Assembly: GCA_905250025.1 (NCBI GenBank)
Contig: CAJNOJ010000043.1
Span: forward strand, 310,001 to 374,000
DNA: 64,000 nt
DNA from: Adineta ricciae
Lineage: Eukaryota > Rotifera > Eurotatoria > Adinetida > Adinetidae
Direction of reading: 5' to 3'
Part shown: positions 1 through 10,000 of the stretch, one piece after another
How positions within the stretch are numbered: the stretch's first letter is position 1
How the letters are laid out: every line of letters begins with the position of its first letter
The notes under the pieces: model-generated
Told to the model about the DNA's origin: nothing
Seen by the model: only the letters and a program-made list of their open reading frames with translations
Databases searched by the model: none
Position numbers and translations under genes: made by a program

Positions 1-44
1 TCCGGTCAAATTCAATTATTTCTTTCTCATTTTTCTACTGACAG

Positions 45-1622
45 ATTCATTCGATTGCATTCATTAACGCTCACTTATTTAAATGATGAAGAGTTAGATC
101 AATTTGCAAAACTGATTCAGAAATCTTCTCTTAGAACTGTGTCGATATCATTTATGGATCCGGAATCGAATCAAGCGAAGCAATTTCTAACATCAATTTT
201 AGTACGTGAAACCCTTCGCACATTGAAACTTGGAAATGGAGATTGGGTTATTAATGGCACACGATGGCCAAAGCGATGTAAACTGCAGAATATGATTATC
301 TTTCGTGGATGCGATTGGGACATAGCTCACTTTATTGTTAAATGTTCGTCGAATCTACGAAAACTTACTGTACGATGTATTCTAAAGTATGACATTGATA
401 AAACGATAACTCTATTACCTGATATGAAACCGTGCAATCATTTATCTTACCTTTCCTTATGTGTAACGACTGATCTAACTATTGAAGATGTCGAGGTATT
501 TCTCGGGCTTTTTCCTAAATTAACTTATCTTGAATTGGCTTGTCTAAAAGATGGAGCTAATTACTCATTATTCGACGGTCGTAGATGGGAAGATTTTATT
601 CAAACGAAATTGCCTCTATTGGATCAAATCAAACTCGATCTTGTCTGCTCTGTACGTGGAATTGGTGAAAACGTTCCTACAGTTGAATCATTAATTGCTC
701 CATTTCGCTCATTGTTTTGGAAAAAAGTGAAACATCTTGTTGTTAATTGCGATGAAGAATACGAGAATGATTATCACAAATTTCATCTTTATTCAACACC
801 GAGATCTCGAGAAGAATTCGATTATTCTCATCGACGAAAGACAATCGTCAAATCTATATCGAATATTGCTGATTACAATCAGCCGATCATCATCAATACG
901 AAAAAATTAACTCTAGATTTAAATCCAACAACAAACACAAGCATCCAAGAAAACGTAAGTATTAATAACATTCTGAAGCTTTTGAGTGAATTGTTAATGG
1001 TATAAGATTTTTACACAAGCATGGAATTTCGTTTATTTAGACTAGTTTAACACGACCGTATATATTTCAAAAAGTAACGGAACTTGAGTTATTGATTGAG
1101 CAAGAATGGCCGATCAATGCAATAAAACATCTTTCAACAATGGTTAATTTATTAACTCTTCAAACAATATGCTTAAACTTCAAATCCGATTGCAATTTCA
1201 TCGTCAGTTTAGACACCGAGGTGAAAGCACTATTCGAGCAAACATTGAATTTACGTTCAATACGAATTATTTGTAATGACGACATTGGTATGCAAGTCTT
1301 TGTACGTGATTATTCTGAAAAGTTAATGTTCATAACTCGCAATAGTATTGCTTTGAATTTACCCCGTCATATCAAAACACTTGATATTGAAGTTAAGGAT
1401 GTGGAAGATGCCAAGACAGTATTAGAACATAATAAATATTTGGCACGTGTTACATTTCGGCCAATCTATAGGGGTGAGAGGTTTTCAGATGGTATCGCTG
1501 AATGGATGAAAAACATGAATAGAGATGATACACTTAGAAACGATTGGGGCGTTTTTTGTGGATGCGATGCTTGTGATTCAATTAAAGCTGTTCATCTATG
1601 GCTTTACAATAAATTGGACTGA
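45..1622 (+). CDS. F-box/LRR-like protein, 3' part (5' end outside window)
   Basis: Two exons are visible: 45-954, preceded by an intron acceptor ending at 44, and 1041-1622, joined across an 86-nt GT-AG intron in phase 0. The reading frame is open back to the acceptor, so the true start lies before the window. About 495 residues remain. They are leucine-rich with irregular repeats such as LRSIRIICND and LRKLTVRC, and run to a stop at 1620-1622. This pattern of loose LRRs with acidic and aromatic patches resembles the large F-box/LRR families of bdelloid rotifers, which act as substrate adaptors of SCF ubiquitin ligases. The F-box itself would be N-terminal and is not in view, so the assignment rests on the repeat character only. 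Confidence 0.55.
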
Positions 1623-1667
1623 ACAATCCATCATATCATATAGTCAGAAAAGACTTTCTTTTGTATA

Positions 1668-1865
1668 CCGGGTGTACCAAAAGTTTTGCAACACTTTTTA
1701 TTTTGGTGATATCTGGACTTGAGAAAATGGTAGTTCTTTGATTCCTTTTTTGAATGATAGAGCAAGAAACACTGTATAAGAAATGTATGTAAGAATCCTT
1801 AGTCTTTCTTTGGAAAAATTTTTGTGCGGTCAGCATTAAGTATCTGTCTGAAACGACGATGTCCC
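1668..1865 (+). repeat. Left terminal inverted repeat
   Basis: This is the left arm of the element. Position i pairs with position 4268-i in the right arm, with scattered substitutions and no gaps. Matching stops at 1866/2402. Confidence 0.85.
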
Positions 1866-2402
1866 CGCGCAATAAAATTAACTGCATATTTTTTATTGTT
1901 TCTTATATATTTTGGCATTTGAAACAGATATCCGTCTGATTCTTCTTTTAAAATTTGCGCGTTGAAGAGCTTCTTCAGAGCTATATCGAACAATCATAAA
2001 TACTAGCATCTGGCGTACTTCGTCTTCTCAAAACTGAAAAAGCACATTTCTCGGTCCCATTTTTACGGTATACTTCAGTTTTATTTTCAAGATATTTTAG
2101 TTTTCAGAAATGATAGAATATGATTCTTGTGTACACCAAATGTGCCGTCAAAAGCGCTACAAAACAAGTCAAAACAAACTCATGCGAATTTATACGTATG
2201 CGTTTCTTTTAAATTCAAGATGTACAACTGATAAATAAGTTCTATGAAGTCTCATTTATGACGTTTTTGCTTCTTTGTATAATAGTAACTTCATCTTTTT
2301 CTGCAAGATGTATCGTCAGATCCTCTATAGCAACTGTCTGTCCAAGCTCGTAAAAGATCAACAAAAGTGAATTTAAGACACTCATATTCATCGGATTACG
2401 AT

Positions 2403-2600
2403 GGGACACCGTCGTATCAGATAGACACTTAATGCTGACCGCACAAAATTTTTTCCAACGAAAGACTAAGGATTCTTCCATACATTTCTTATACAGTGTT
2501 TCTTGCTCTATCATTCAAAAAAGGAATCAATGCATTACCATTTTCTCAAGTCCAGATATCACCAAAATAAAAAGTGTCGCAAAACTTTTGGTACACCCGG
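2403..2600 (-). repeat. Right terminal inverted repeat
   Basis: This is the right arm, the reverse complement of 1668-1865 with scattered substitutions. It ends in CACCCGG followed by the TA duplication. Confidence 0.85.
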
Positions 2601-2602
2601 TA

Positions 2603-3262
2603 TCTCACTCGATGACAAACGTATGTGCTTAGAAAAAATTCTGATGGTTGGGTATTCATACCAAGGAAAGGAAATCTGTACTTCAATGCACTTAACCAGT
2701 ATACATCTTCTCTGAACATCTTTTTCGTTCTTCTCTTTCGGTAAATATACCATCTATCAACAATACCATTTTTCTTGTCAACAAATGCTATGCATGTCGC
2801 ATCTGAAACCACCATAGAAAACCTCAAAAAATAGAAGGATCAACAGAATGTCTTTCCATCATTCATCATCCGTATTGCTCAAAATCCAATATCTCGTTTC
2901 ACTGCGTCCCAGTCGCTGTGTAGGCGTTGAAGTTGAAATCTGACATATTGAATACAAGAGCTATATCAGTAGCGATAAGTCATCAATATTTGTTTTCACT
3001 GACGCATTACTTCTAACTCATGAAATGTGATATTCCAATACGTCTAAAGAAATTTTTAAGGATGGTGACGCTTATTGCTTATGTTTGCAGTTCTCATGAA
3101 TTAGTATTTTGAAGGAAAACATCATGCGTCGGTAGTCTGACAGGTCTACTATTTAAGTGGTAGTTTCTGCTCATAATCTTCACACAACCCAGTTTTTCTA
3201 CGTTTAACGTTGATCGTTATACATCTTACGAGCTGGTCTCACTCATTCATACATTGACAAAA
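2603..3262. other. Intergenic stretch with a short unassigned minus-strand frame
   Basis: No complete gene is seen. On the minus strand about 75 codons (2827 down to about 2603) read as plausible protein (for example DKKNGIVDRWYIYRKRR) and stop being meaningful where the transposon begins. I do not recognise it. It could be a gene remnant cut by the insertion. The rest is AT-rich and includes the presumed promoter of the next gene. Confidence 0.4.
3206..3218 (+). promoter_or_regulatory. Shared 13-bp upstream motif, copy 1
   Basis: AACGTTGATCGTT lies 57 nt before the start codon of the first secreted-protein paralogue. The identical 13-mer recurs 49 nt before the start of the second. Its conservation in otherwise diverged flanks suggests a core promoter or 5' UTR element. 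Confidence 0.45.
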
Positions 3263-4070
3263 ATGCGTTTTATTTCGAATCCTTCTATTTTAATCCTGAT
3301 TTCCGTATTAATCATATTCTCGCCGGTGAAGGGTAATGGTCTCAAACCGAAATCTGATGGCATATGTCCGGAGATTCGTACTGTACTTTGTCTCAAGGAT
3401 ACACTAGAAAAAGTTGCGAATGGTGCAAAGGAAGTCGATACAATTGCATATCGAATCAAACAACAAGTAAGTCTCGAATCAGATTCATGTTCATCGAATC
3501 TTTATCTATTTTTATTATAGATTAAACGCGAACCTACGCAGTCAAATATCAATGAATATACAAAACATAAAATGGACTCGATACGAACTTTCCTACCACA
3601 ATCAAAATACCACTTTGAATATATGCACGTTCATAATAATATCAACCGAGTATGTCAATTCCATTATCTTTCGGTTCCAATTCTATGGATGTTCTCTTCT
3701 CTTTTAGACTGGTCTTCTGAATTTAATAAAAGAACAACATTATGCTTACAGTTATCTCTATAATTCAATACGTAGTGTTCTCAAATTAGGAAATATCTTC
3801 GCGCCGTCTGTAGACAAATCATTCAAAGCGATTCTATTGGAAATTGAAAAGAACATTCTATGCAATTACCAGAATATCTTCTATACTTATTCAGAACCGA
3901 TCTCATCTGTTGATGAAATCGATGGAATTCAAGTGACAAACAGACGAAAACGTCATGCGCCATCGTTGATGCACAATTCGTATTCAATGATTATTGTTGA
4001 ATTATTGAATGAATGGATGCAAAACGTGAACAGTTTCGTTAGAGATCTCGATAGCAAGCTCTTACGCTGA
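3263..4070 (+). CDS. Secreted small helical protein, paralogue A (cytokine-like layout, unassigned)
   Basis: Three exons (3263-3466, 3521-3649, 3708-4070), both introns in phase 0, encode 231 residues. Residues 1-24 form a signal peptide. Four predicted amphipathic helices follow: one starting at the ICPEIRTVLC cysteine pair, one around LLNLIKEQHYAYSYLYNSI, one carrying a third cysteine (ILCNYQNIF), and a C-terminal one (IIVELLNEWMQNVNSF). An RRKR furin-type site sits in the loop before the last helix. The neighbour at 4825 is a tandem paralogue of nearly the same length with an intron at the equivalent place. The family is unknown to me. The secreted four-helix layout and last-helix pattern recall long-chain helical cytokines (IL-6/CNTF class), but that is inference. 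Confidence 0.75.
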
Positions 4071-4824
4071 GTGTCGCAGGATAAATGCCGGCCATTTTCC
4101 TTGTTATACTTGTTGATTACTTTTGCTTCTTTCTTATAAGAACGTCAATAAATATTTTTATTAATTCATAAAGAAATTTTTTTCTCTTCCGATGATTTTC
4201 CTTCATAGGATAAGCTACTATTAATAACAAGGCGTGCTGTCTGCTTTTATTGATCTATCAATTATAAATGACATCATCAAGAACATTTACAATGAAATCC
4301 CTTGAAAACTGCTGAGAATTAATCTGATGACTACTAACCGATAGATCTTGTTGTTCGTATGATATGTAAAAAAGAGTGAAAATGGGTTTTCTGTCCAGCG
4401 AATGACGAAGAATTTGTTTTCTGTCTTTATAGTAGACAATGGAAAAGAAAGAATTGATTGATTAGTGTGCACAACGTCGGTATCCGTGTACATTGGAGAG
4501 TTATCATGCACAGTACTTCCAAATAATATGACGTCTTCTCGGTTCTTTCTTCCCCTTCGTCTATTATGACCTGGTTGAATATATGAATTTTGATAATAAA
4601 TCAAAGCTTATGGGAAAACACTTCATAAAAACCTTCAATGGGAGATGCAAGGTGTTTATTCCAACTAAAACTAGTCTTGGAAATACTCGGAGAGTATAAA
4701 ACTATATGTTCATATCTAGTTTTCAGGAAAGAAATCGTAGTCTTAAAGTCTTTTTCAGAATCTTATACTTTCAACAACGTTGATCGTTGTCAAGCCGTTT
4801 TCTTCTGATTTTTATTCAACTGCG
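4071..4824. other. Intergenic between the tandem paralogues
   Basis: The stretch starts with the 3' UTR of paralogue A, with an AATAAA at about 4148. A minus-strand open frame at 4287-4604 has no family signature and is judged accidental. The last 50 nt hold the shared 13-bp motif and the 5' UTR of paralogue B. Confidence 0.6.
4776..4788 (+). promoter_or_regulatory. Shared 13-bp upstream motif, copy 2
   Basis: This is an identical copy of AACGTTGATCGTT, 49 nt upstream of the ATG at 4825. It matches the position of the copy before the first paralogue. Confidence 0.45.
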
Positions 4825-5576
4825 ATGCTTTTATTATTGAATATTCTCGTCCTTTCAGTCGTATTTATCTCAGCCGAGCTGCAATCCAAATTTGACAACA
4901 TGTGTCCGGCTACACGTGATGTTCTTTGTGTCAAAGATACGTTGTTAACCATCGCAACCGTCGCTCGTAGTATCAACAGAACTGCGAATGAAATAGAACG
5001 CACCATTCTCTCGAAATATCAAGAAATCGAAACACTCAACCGGTACATCAACTATGAAATGGGCGTCATTCAAGTGTATCTACCACTACCGCGATATCAT
5101 GTCAAATTCTTTCAAGTCAACTATGTCGACAAGGTAATATGGATCAAATTCTTAAATTTCTCTTTCTGAATCTCTCTGATTTGTATCTGTAGAACTTTTT
5201 ACATGATCTGCTTCTGGAAGCACACAATGCTCTAAGCTACTTTTACAGATCTATTGATAGAATGCTGAGCATGAGGGATATATCATCGTTTACGAGTGAC
5301 TTATGGTTTGGACAGATCGCTGATAATCTTCGTTATGAAATGATCTGTGGTTATCGAAATGTATTGAGTGTATATTCACATGCATGGCCATCGATCGATC
5401 AAGTAAATGAGGTTCAGTTCTCTCGAAAAAAGTATACCAGTCCACCATCGATGACTCATGATGTTCATGCGGTGATAATCATTCGATTGTTAAGAGAATG
5501 GATGCGTAAAATACATGAAACGATGATCAATATGGAAAGTAAATACTATTCAATGAAAATGAACCCATCGATGTAA
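4825..5576 (+). CDS. Secreted small helical protein, paralogue B (cytokine-like layout, unassigned)
   Basis: Two exons (4825-5133, 5193-5576) with one phase-0 intron encode 230 residues. A signal peptide (about residues 1-18) is followed by NMCPATRDVLCVKDTLL, which aligns with the cysteine pair of paralogue A. A middle helix has ALSYFYRSIDRML, a third cysteine lies in EMICGYRNVL, and the last helix is IIIRLLREWMRKIHETM. The single intron is at the same place as intron 2 of paralogue A; the first intron of A is absent here. The furin-like RRKR of A is replaced by SRKK. I chose the ATG at 4825 because it begins directly with the signal peptide. Role unknown; secretion and gene duplication are the supported facts. 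Confidence 0.75.
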
Positions 5577-5769
5577 TCTTCAGAGCTTTATTACTTAAGC
5601 AAATTTTATATGTGCTTTCTTCAATTGATTAAATCTCAATGTTTTCATATCAATAAATTCAGAATATTTGAACTTGAAATGATACGCAGAACATATCGTT
5701 TTGCGGACCTTCTCGGTTACGGATTAAGACCACAGAATAAAAAGTCCATCAAATAGATTTCTTCAGGTT

Positions 5770-6738
5770 TCATATAATGAAATGAAACGCTTCGATCACT
5801 ACAGCAATTGTAATGCTATAAATAGATTTTTGAAAATACTGGCGAAACATCTCCCATAAGTGACTCACTTTTTTCAATGGATTTTCCGCATATGTCTCCA
5901 ACCATTTCGGAAATATACCGAGAAAATGCTCCGGTAATGCTAATGGATGAAACAGATCGCGATCGTCTTCATCTGTTGACCGACCGAGATAGACACCCAG
6001 CTTTCGTAGACATTTAGCGATTTCGATATCTTCCATTCCACCATCTCTTCGACAAGTTTTGTTGTTAGGATTTTGATGTGCTCGATAAAGACGTTGTAGT
6101 GCTTCACGACTTAACACATAAGATGCACCACCAGAATGATATCCATTATCGACAAGAACCTTAATTAGTACATAGTGATGTGATTGAAGTCTTCCCTATT
6201 CAATGAGACGTACTTTGAAGTTATATCCAAATGTGATAGGTTCCAGTGGATCGTGTAGTTTTAGAAATTCTTTCAAATATTCAACAAATAAATAGGTGTC
6301 ATCGTCTGCTTTGACAAACCAGTCGAATTCATTAAAATAGTTTCGATAAGCAAACAAGAATGCTAAAACAGTCTTCTCTGTCAAGTGTCCATAGCCAGGT
6401 TGAATGTTTTCAATCGGTGCGATGGGTAATCGTTTTGCAAATCGTCTTTGATTCTGAGTCATGTTTTTGTGTGAAAATTCACTTACAAAAAAGAACCGAT
6501 CACATCGTGGGCCCCATGTTGCATTGATCGCTCGTGCGCGAGTGAAAAAGTATTTCGGTGATGTTAATACTAAACAACATATGCTTCCTGGTTTCGTAGA
6601 ATACCGGTCAGTATCGTAATCAGACTGCTTTTGGGAGTAAATGTATATGTATACGATCATAATCAATGCTATTGAAACACGGCATAGAATCAATTGCAAA
6701 GAATTTTTGCTAAATACAAACATTGATGATGGTGTCAT
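5770..6738 (-). CDS. C1GALT1: Core 1 beta-1,3-galactosyltransferase-like (GT31)
   Basis: Two exons (6214-6738 and 5770-6159) joined across a 54-nt intron encode 304 residues. An N-terminal hydrophobic anchor (about residues 14-34) fits a type II Golgi protein. The metal-binding triad is in WFVKADDDTYLFVEYL. HSGGASYVLSREAL and GGMEDIEIAKCLRKLGV match the conserved blocks of the T-synthase family, and FHPLALPEHF matches the later FHP block. The family transfers galactose from UDP-Gal to GalNAc-Ser/Thr to make core 1 O-glycans. The protein is somewhat shorter than the vertebrate enzyme. It is transcribed divergently from IFT122. Assignment to C1GALT1 rather than another GT31 branch is likely but not proven. 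Confidence 0.85.
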
Positions 6739-7018
6739 CGATGTGTGTTGTGATCATGACTATAAAAAGTCTTCTATTCTTGAGTTTCTTTACTTTCAGA
6801 AATAAAATGAAGACCTAGAAAATAATGAAACGAAAGAACTGAACATCACTGATGTGAGCGACATCTTTCTAGGCGTGTAACCTATTGTTTCGTATGATTA
6901 TTTTTCTTAAAGGTACTTCTTTGACGAATGACTCGTTCATGGCTGTTATACAGTGATATTCTCTCTTTCGCTGAGTTGTTACTGAACCTGTATACATTCA
7001 AAGTTATTCTCCGTATCA
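6739..7018. other. Divergent promoter region, C1GALT1-like / IFT122
   Basis: This 280-nt spacer separates two start codons on opposite strands. A plus-strand frame from 6928 overlaps the IFT122 start in a different phase and is a shadow. No clear RFX X-box was found here by eye. Confidence 0.5.
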
Positions 7019-10000
7019 ATGAAATCAGTTGCTTTATGGGGCGACAAGCCTGTGGAAGAAGATGGCGAAGAACATACGTAAATAATCGGTTTTCTTTCTT
7101 TAGAAATTTTCTTCATTAAATGCTTATTTTTTGTAGCGTTAATTCTCTATGTTTTAATCCTGAAGGATCTCAACTGTTAGCTGCCGTAGGTTTAAGAATA
7201 CTAGTGTATAACACTGCTGATGGAGTCTTGCAAAGTGCTCTTAGTGGTAAGTAAAGATTTCTTCGTACCATTTGCCTTTATTCAATGCGACGATCTCTTA
7301 GGACACGGTGATGTAGTCAATACAATATCGTACGCATCTGATGGTAGTCGTTTTGCATCTGGTGGTGCAGACAAATTAGTTGTGATATGGACGAGCGAGC
7401 TGCAAGGAATGTTGAAATACGCGTATGTGACTTTTGCTCGATCGGAATGAAAGAACGCGGATTTCGTTTTGCTAGACACGATGGTTCTGTTCAACATGTT
7501 GCGTATCATCCTAGTTCACATTTACTAGCTAGTTGTTCGAATACCGATTTCGGTCTTTGGTCACCAGATCAGAAAAATGTGACGAAATCAAAACTAACTG
7601 GTCGAATAACTTGTTGCGCATGGAGTCCAGATGGTCAACTACTAGCATTTGGACTCTACAATGGACAAGTGCATATTCGCGACAAAGTATAGAACGATTC
7701 TTTCATATTTTTGAATGTTCTCAAAATATTTATTCTAGGAAGGTAATGATAAATATAAATTTGATCGAGCTGAGGCGATCAATTCTCCTATCTGGAATAT
7801 ATCTTGGTCTCCAATTAGGTAAATGATAAATATTCGTTCGATCGATTACAATTCATTTCTTCGCGTTATAGAGATGAAGAACTTCTACTGGCTGCGGTAG
7901 ACTGGGGTCAGAAACTAACACTGTACCAAGCAACAGATGCTAAACAAGTCTGTACTTCACGTGTTTGATTAAAAGAAAAACAAGAACGTCATTACTATTC
8001 TATCGTTTAGTCTGGAAAAGAACGTAAGCTTGGTTTTGATCCATGTGCAGTCAATTGGCTTGTTAAAGACGCATATAAACTCGAATCTCGTGCTGAATTT
8101 ATCCTTGTCGGTGGCTCTAATAGGGAATGTATCATATACAGCCGTGAAGGATTCAAATTAGGTACTGTCTGTACGCAAGACGCGTGGATTTGGTGTTGTT
8201 GCGCAAAACCGGATGGTTCTGCTGTGGTATAGATTTTTCTCAGATATAGATCAGTTGAAGTCAACATGGGTCTTTTTCTAGGCCATCGGTACTACGAATG
8301 GATTTATTGGAATGTATGATGTCAAATTTGGTGTTGTACATGGAATACATAGAGATCGATATGCATATCGAGATAACATGACCGATGTTATTGTTCATCA
8401 TTTAGCAACCGATCAGAAAGGTAAAATGAAATGAAATGATTGAATTGATAATAGCGATCTTCGATTTTTCTTCATTATTCTAGTTAAAGTTAAATGTCGT
8501 GAATTAGTTAAAAAGATTGCAACATACAAGACGACACTTGCCGTAAGAAATCAACATATCCATTTATCTCTTCGAACATACCTCCATCTCACGTACTTTA
8601 GATTCAAACACTTGACAAGATTCTTATTTACGAAGCACCTGGTGATGTTCCACATGATATGAAATATAAATCGACATTTAAAATTAATAAAAATCTCGAA
8701 TGCAGCTCAATGATTGTTACAGCTTCATATATCATCACTTGCCAAGATAAACGTTTACATTGTTATAATTTTTCGGGTGAAGAAATACGTATTTGGTTTG
8801 TTGCCACAACCACATTTGATTGAGATTGTTTTTTTTCTCACACTTATGAAATTCTAGGCAAATGGATAGTCCAATTCGTTATTTAAAATTAATTGGTGGA
8901 CCACGCGATTGCGAATCTGTACTGATTGGCTTGAAAAATGGTGGAGTTTATCAAGTTTTCGTTAACAATCCTTTTCCTCAATTGCTAGCTAAACAGAATG
9001 GTGTTATCTATTGTGTTGACATGAATATCAATCGAACGAAAGTTGCAGTTATTGATGACACATTAACACTTTATGTTTATAGTGTTCAAACGAAAGAGTT
9101 GCTCTATCAGGTAGGAGAAAAATTCCAAAGTTAGGTTTGTTGTTGTTTTTTCTAAAAACTATTCATTTTCGTTTTGAAGGAGCCAAATGCTCAGACTGTA
9201 GCATGGAATACATCATTTCCTGACATGCTTGCTTTCTCTGGCGATGGCTTTATCAACATAAAAGTTTCCGATTTTCCAGTTTATAGACAAAATTTACAAG
9301 TAAGTTTGTATTTGTTCACATGAGAGAAAATAATCAAGAGCGAAAACAATCAATCTAGATCCCTATAAATGAATATGAAGTTTCGGTAAATGGCAAAGAG
9401 AGTTATTTTGTTTTGTTTTGAACACTTGTGTTTGGGAAACTCCTTAATACGTCTCTATTTTTTGTGTGTGCCTATCTAGCGTTCTATAACTAATCACATT
9501 CGACATTTGTATCGACATAACCACCAATCAGTACGTATCATTAGATAATAATCATAAACTAATGCTATGCATGATTACTAATATAAGCTAGTCAAGTAAA
9601 TTCTATTCGAGATCATTCGTTTATCATGTCTGTAATAGGGTTTGATCGTTGGTTTCAATGGTTGTACAATATATTTATTGCATTTATGTGCGATGAGTGG
9701 TGTTACTGTTCCTGTAACCGATGCTGTCTATCGTTATATGGGAAAACGACAACTTCAGTGAGTAACGTCATTTGTAATTGCATGAAAGTGTGCACGTTTG
9801 TTTTTCGTTAGAAATGCATATGAACTAGCGTCGTTAGGCGAAACAAGCACAACTTGGGAAGCATTAGGACATGCTTGTCTTGAACAAGGAGACTTGCGTT
9901 TGGCGAAGAAATGTTTCAGTCGAATAAGAGATGTGAAATACTTGAACTTATTAGCAAATTTTGAGGTAATTTCGTTCACAATTTTCATTTGATCAAATGT

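Larger units (their letters stand above)
1668..2600. mobile_element. Non-autonomous long-TIR DNA transposon (mariner/Tc1-like ends)
   Basis: A 933-bp unit begins CCGGGTGTACCAAAAGT and ends with its reverse complement. It is flanked by TA on both sides (1666-1667 and 2601-2602), the target duplication of Tc1/mariner elements. The two arms match without any indel over about 198 nt. The roughly 540-nt core carries no transposase-like reading frame. Short open frames that run through the arms, one on each strand, are chance translations of the same inverted sequence. It is best described as a long-TIR MITE or internally deleted element. It sits 45 nt after the stop codon of the F-box/LRR-like gene. 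Confidence 0.8.

Noticed and set aside
1636-2632. Similar short open frames on opposite strands (1636-1887 minus and 2432-2632 plus) encoding nearly the same peptide
   Set aside because: They are translations of the two inverted arms of the transposon and not a conserved gene pair.
6928-7119. Plus-strand open frame before IFT122
   Set aside because: It overlaps the real IFT122 first exon in a different phase and has no family motif.
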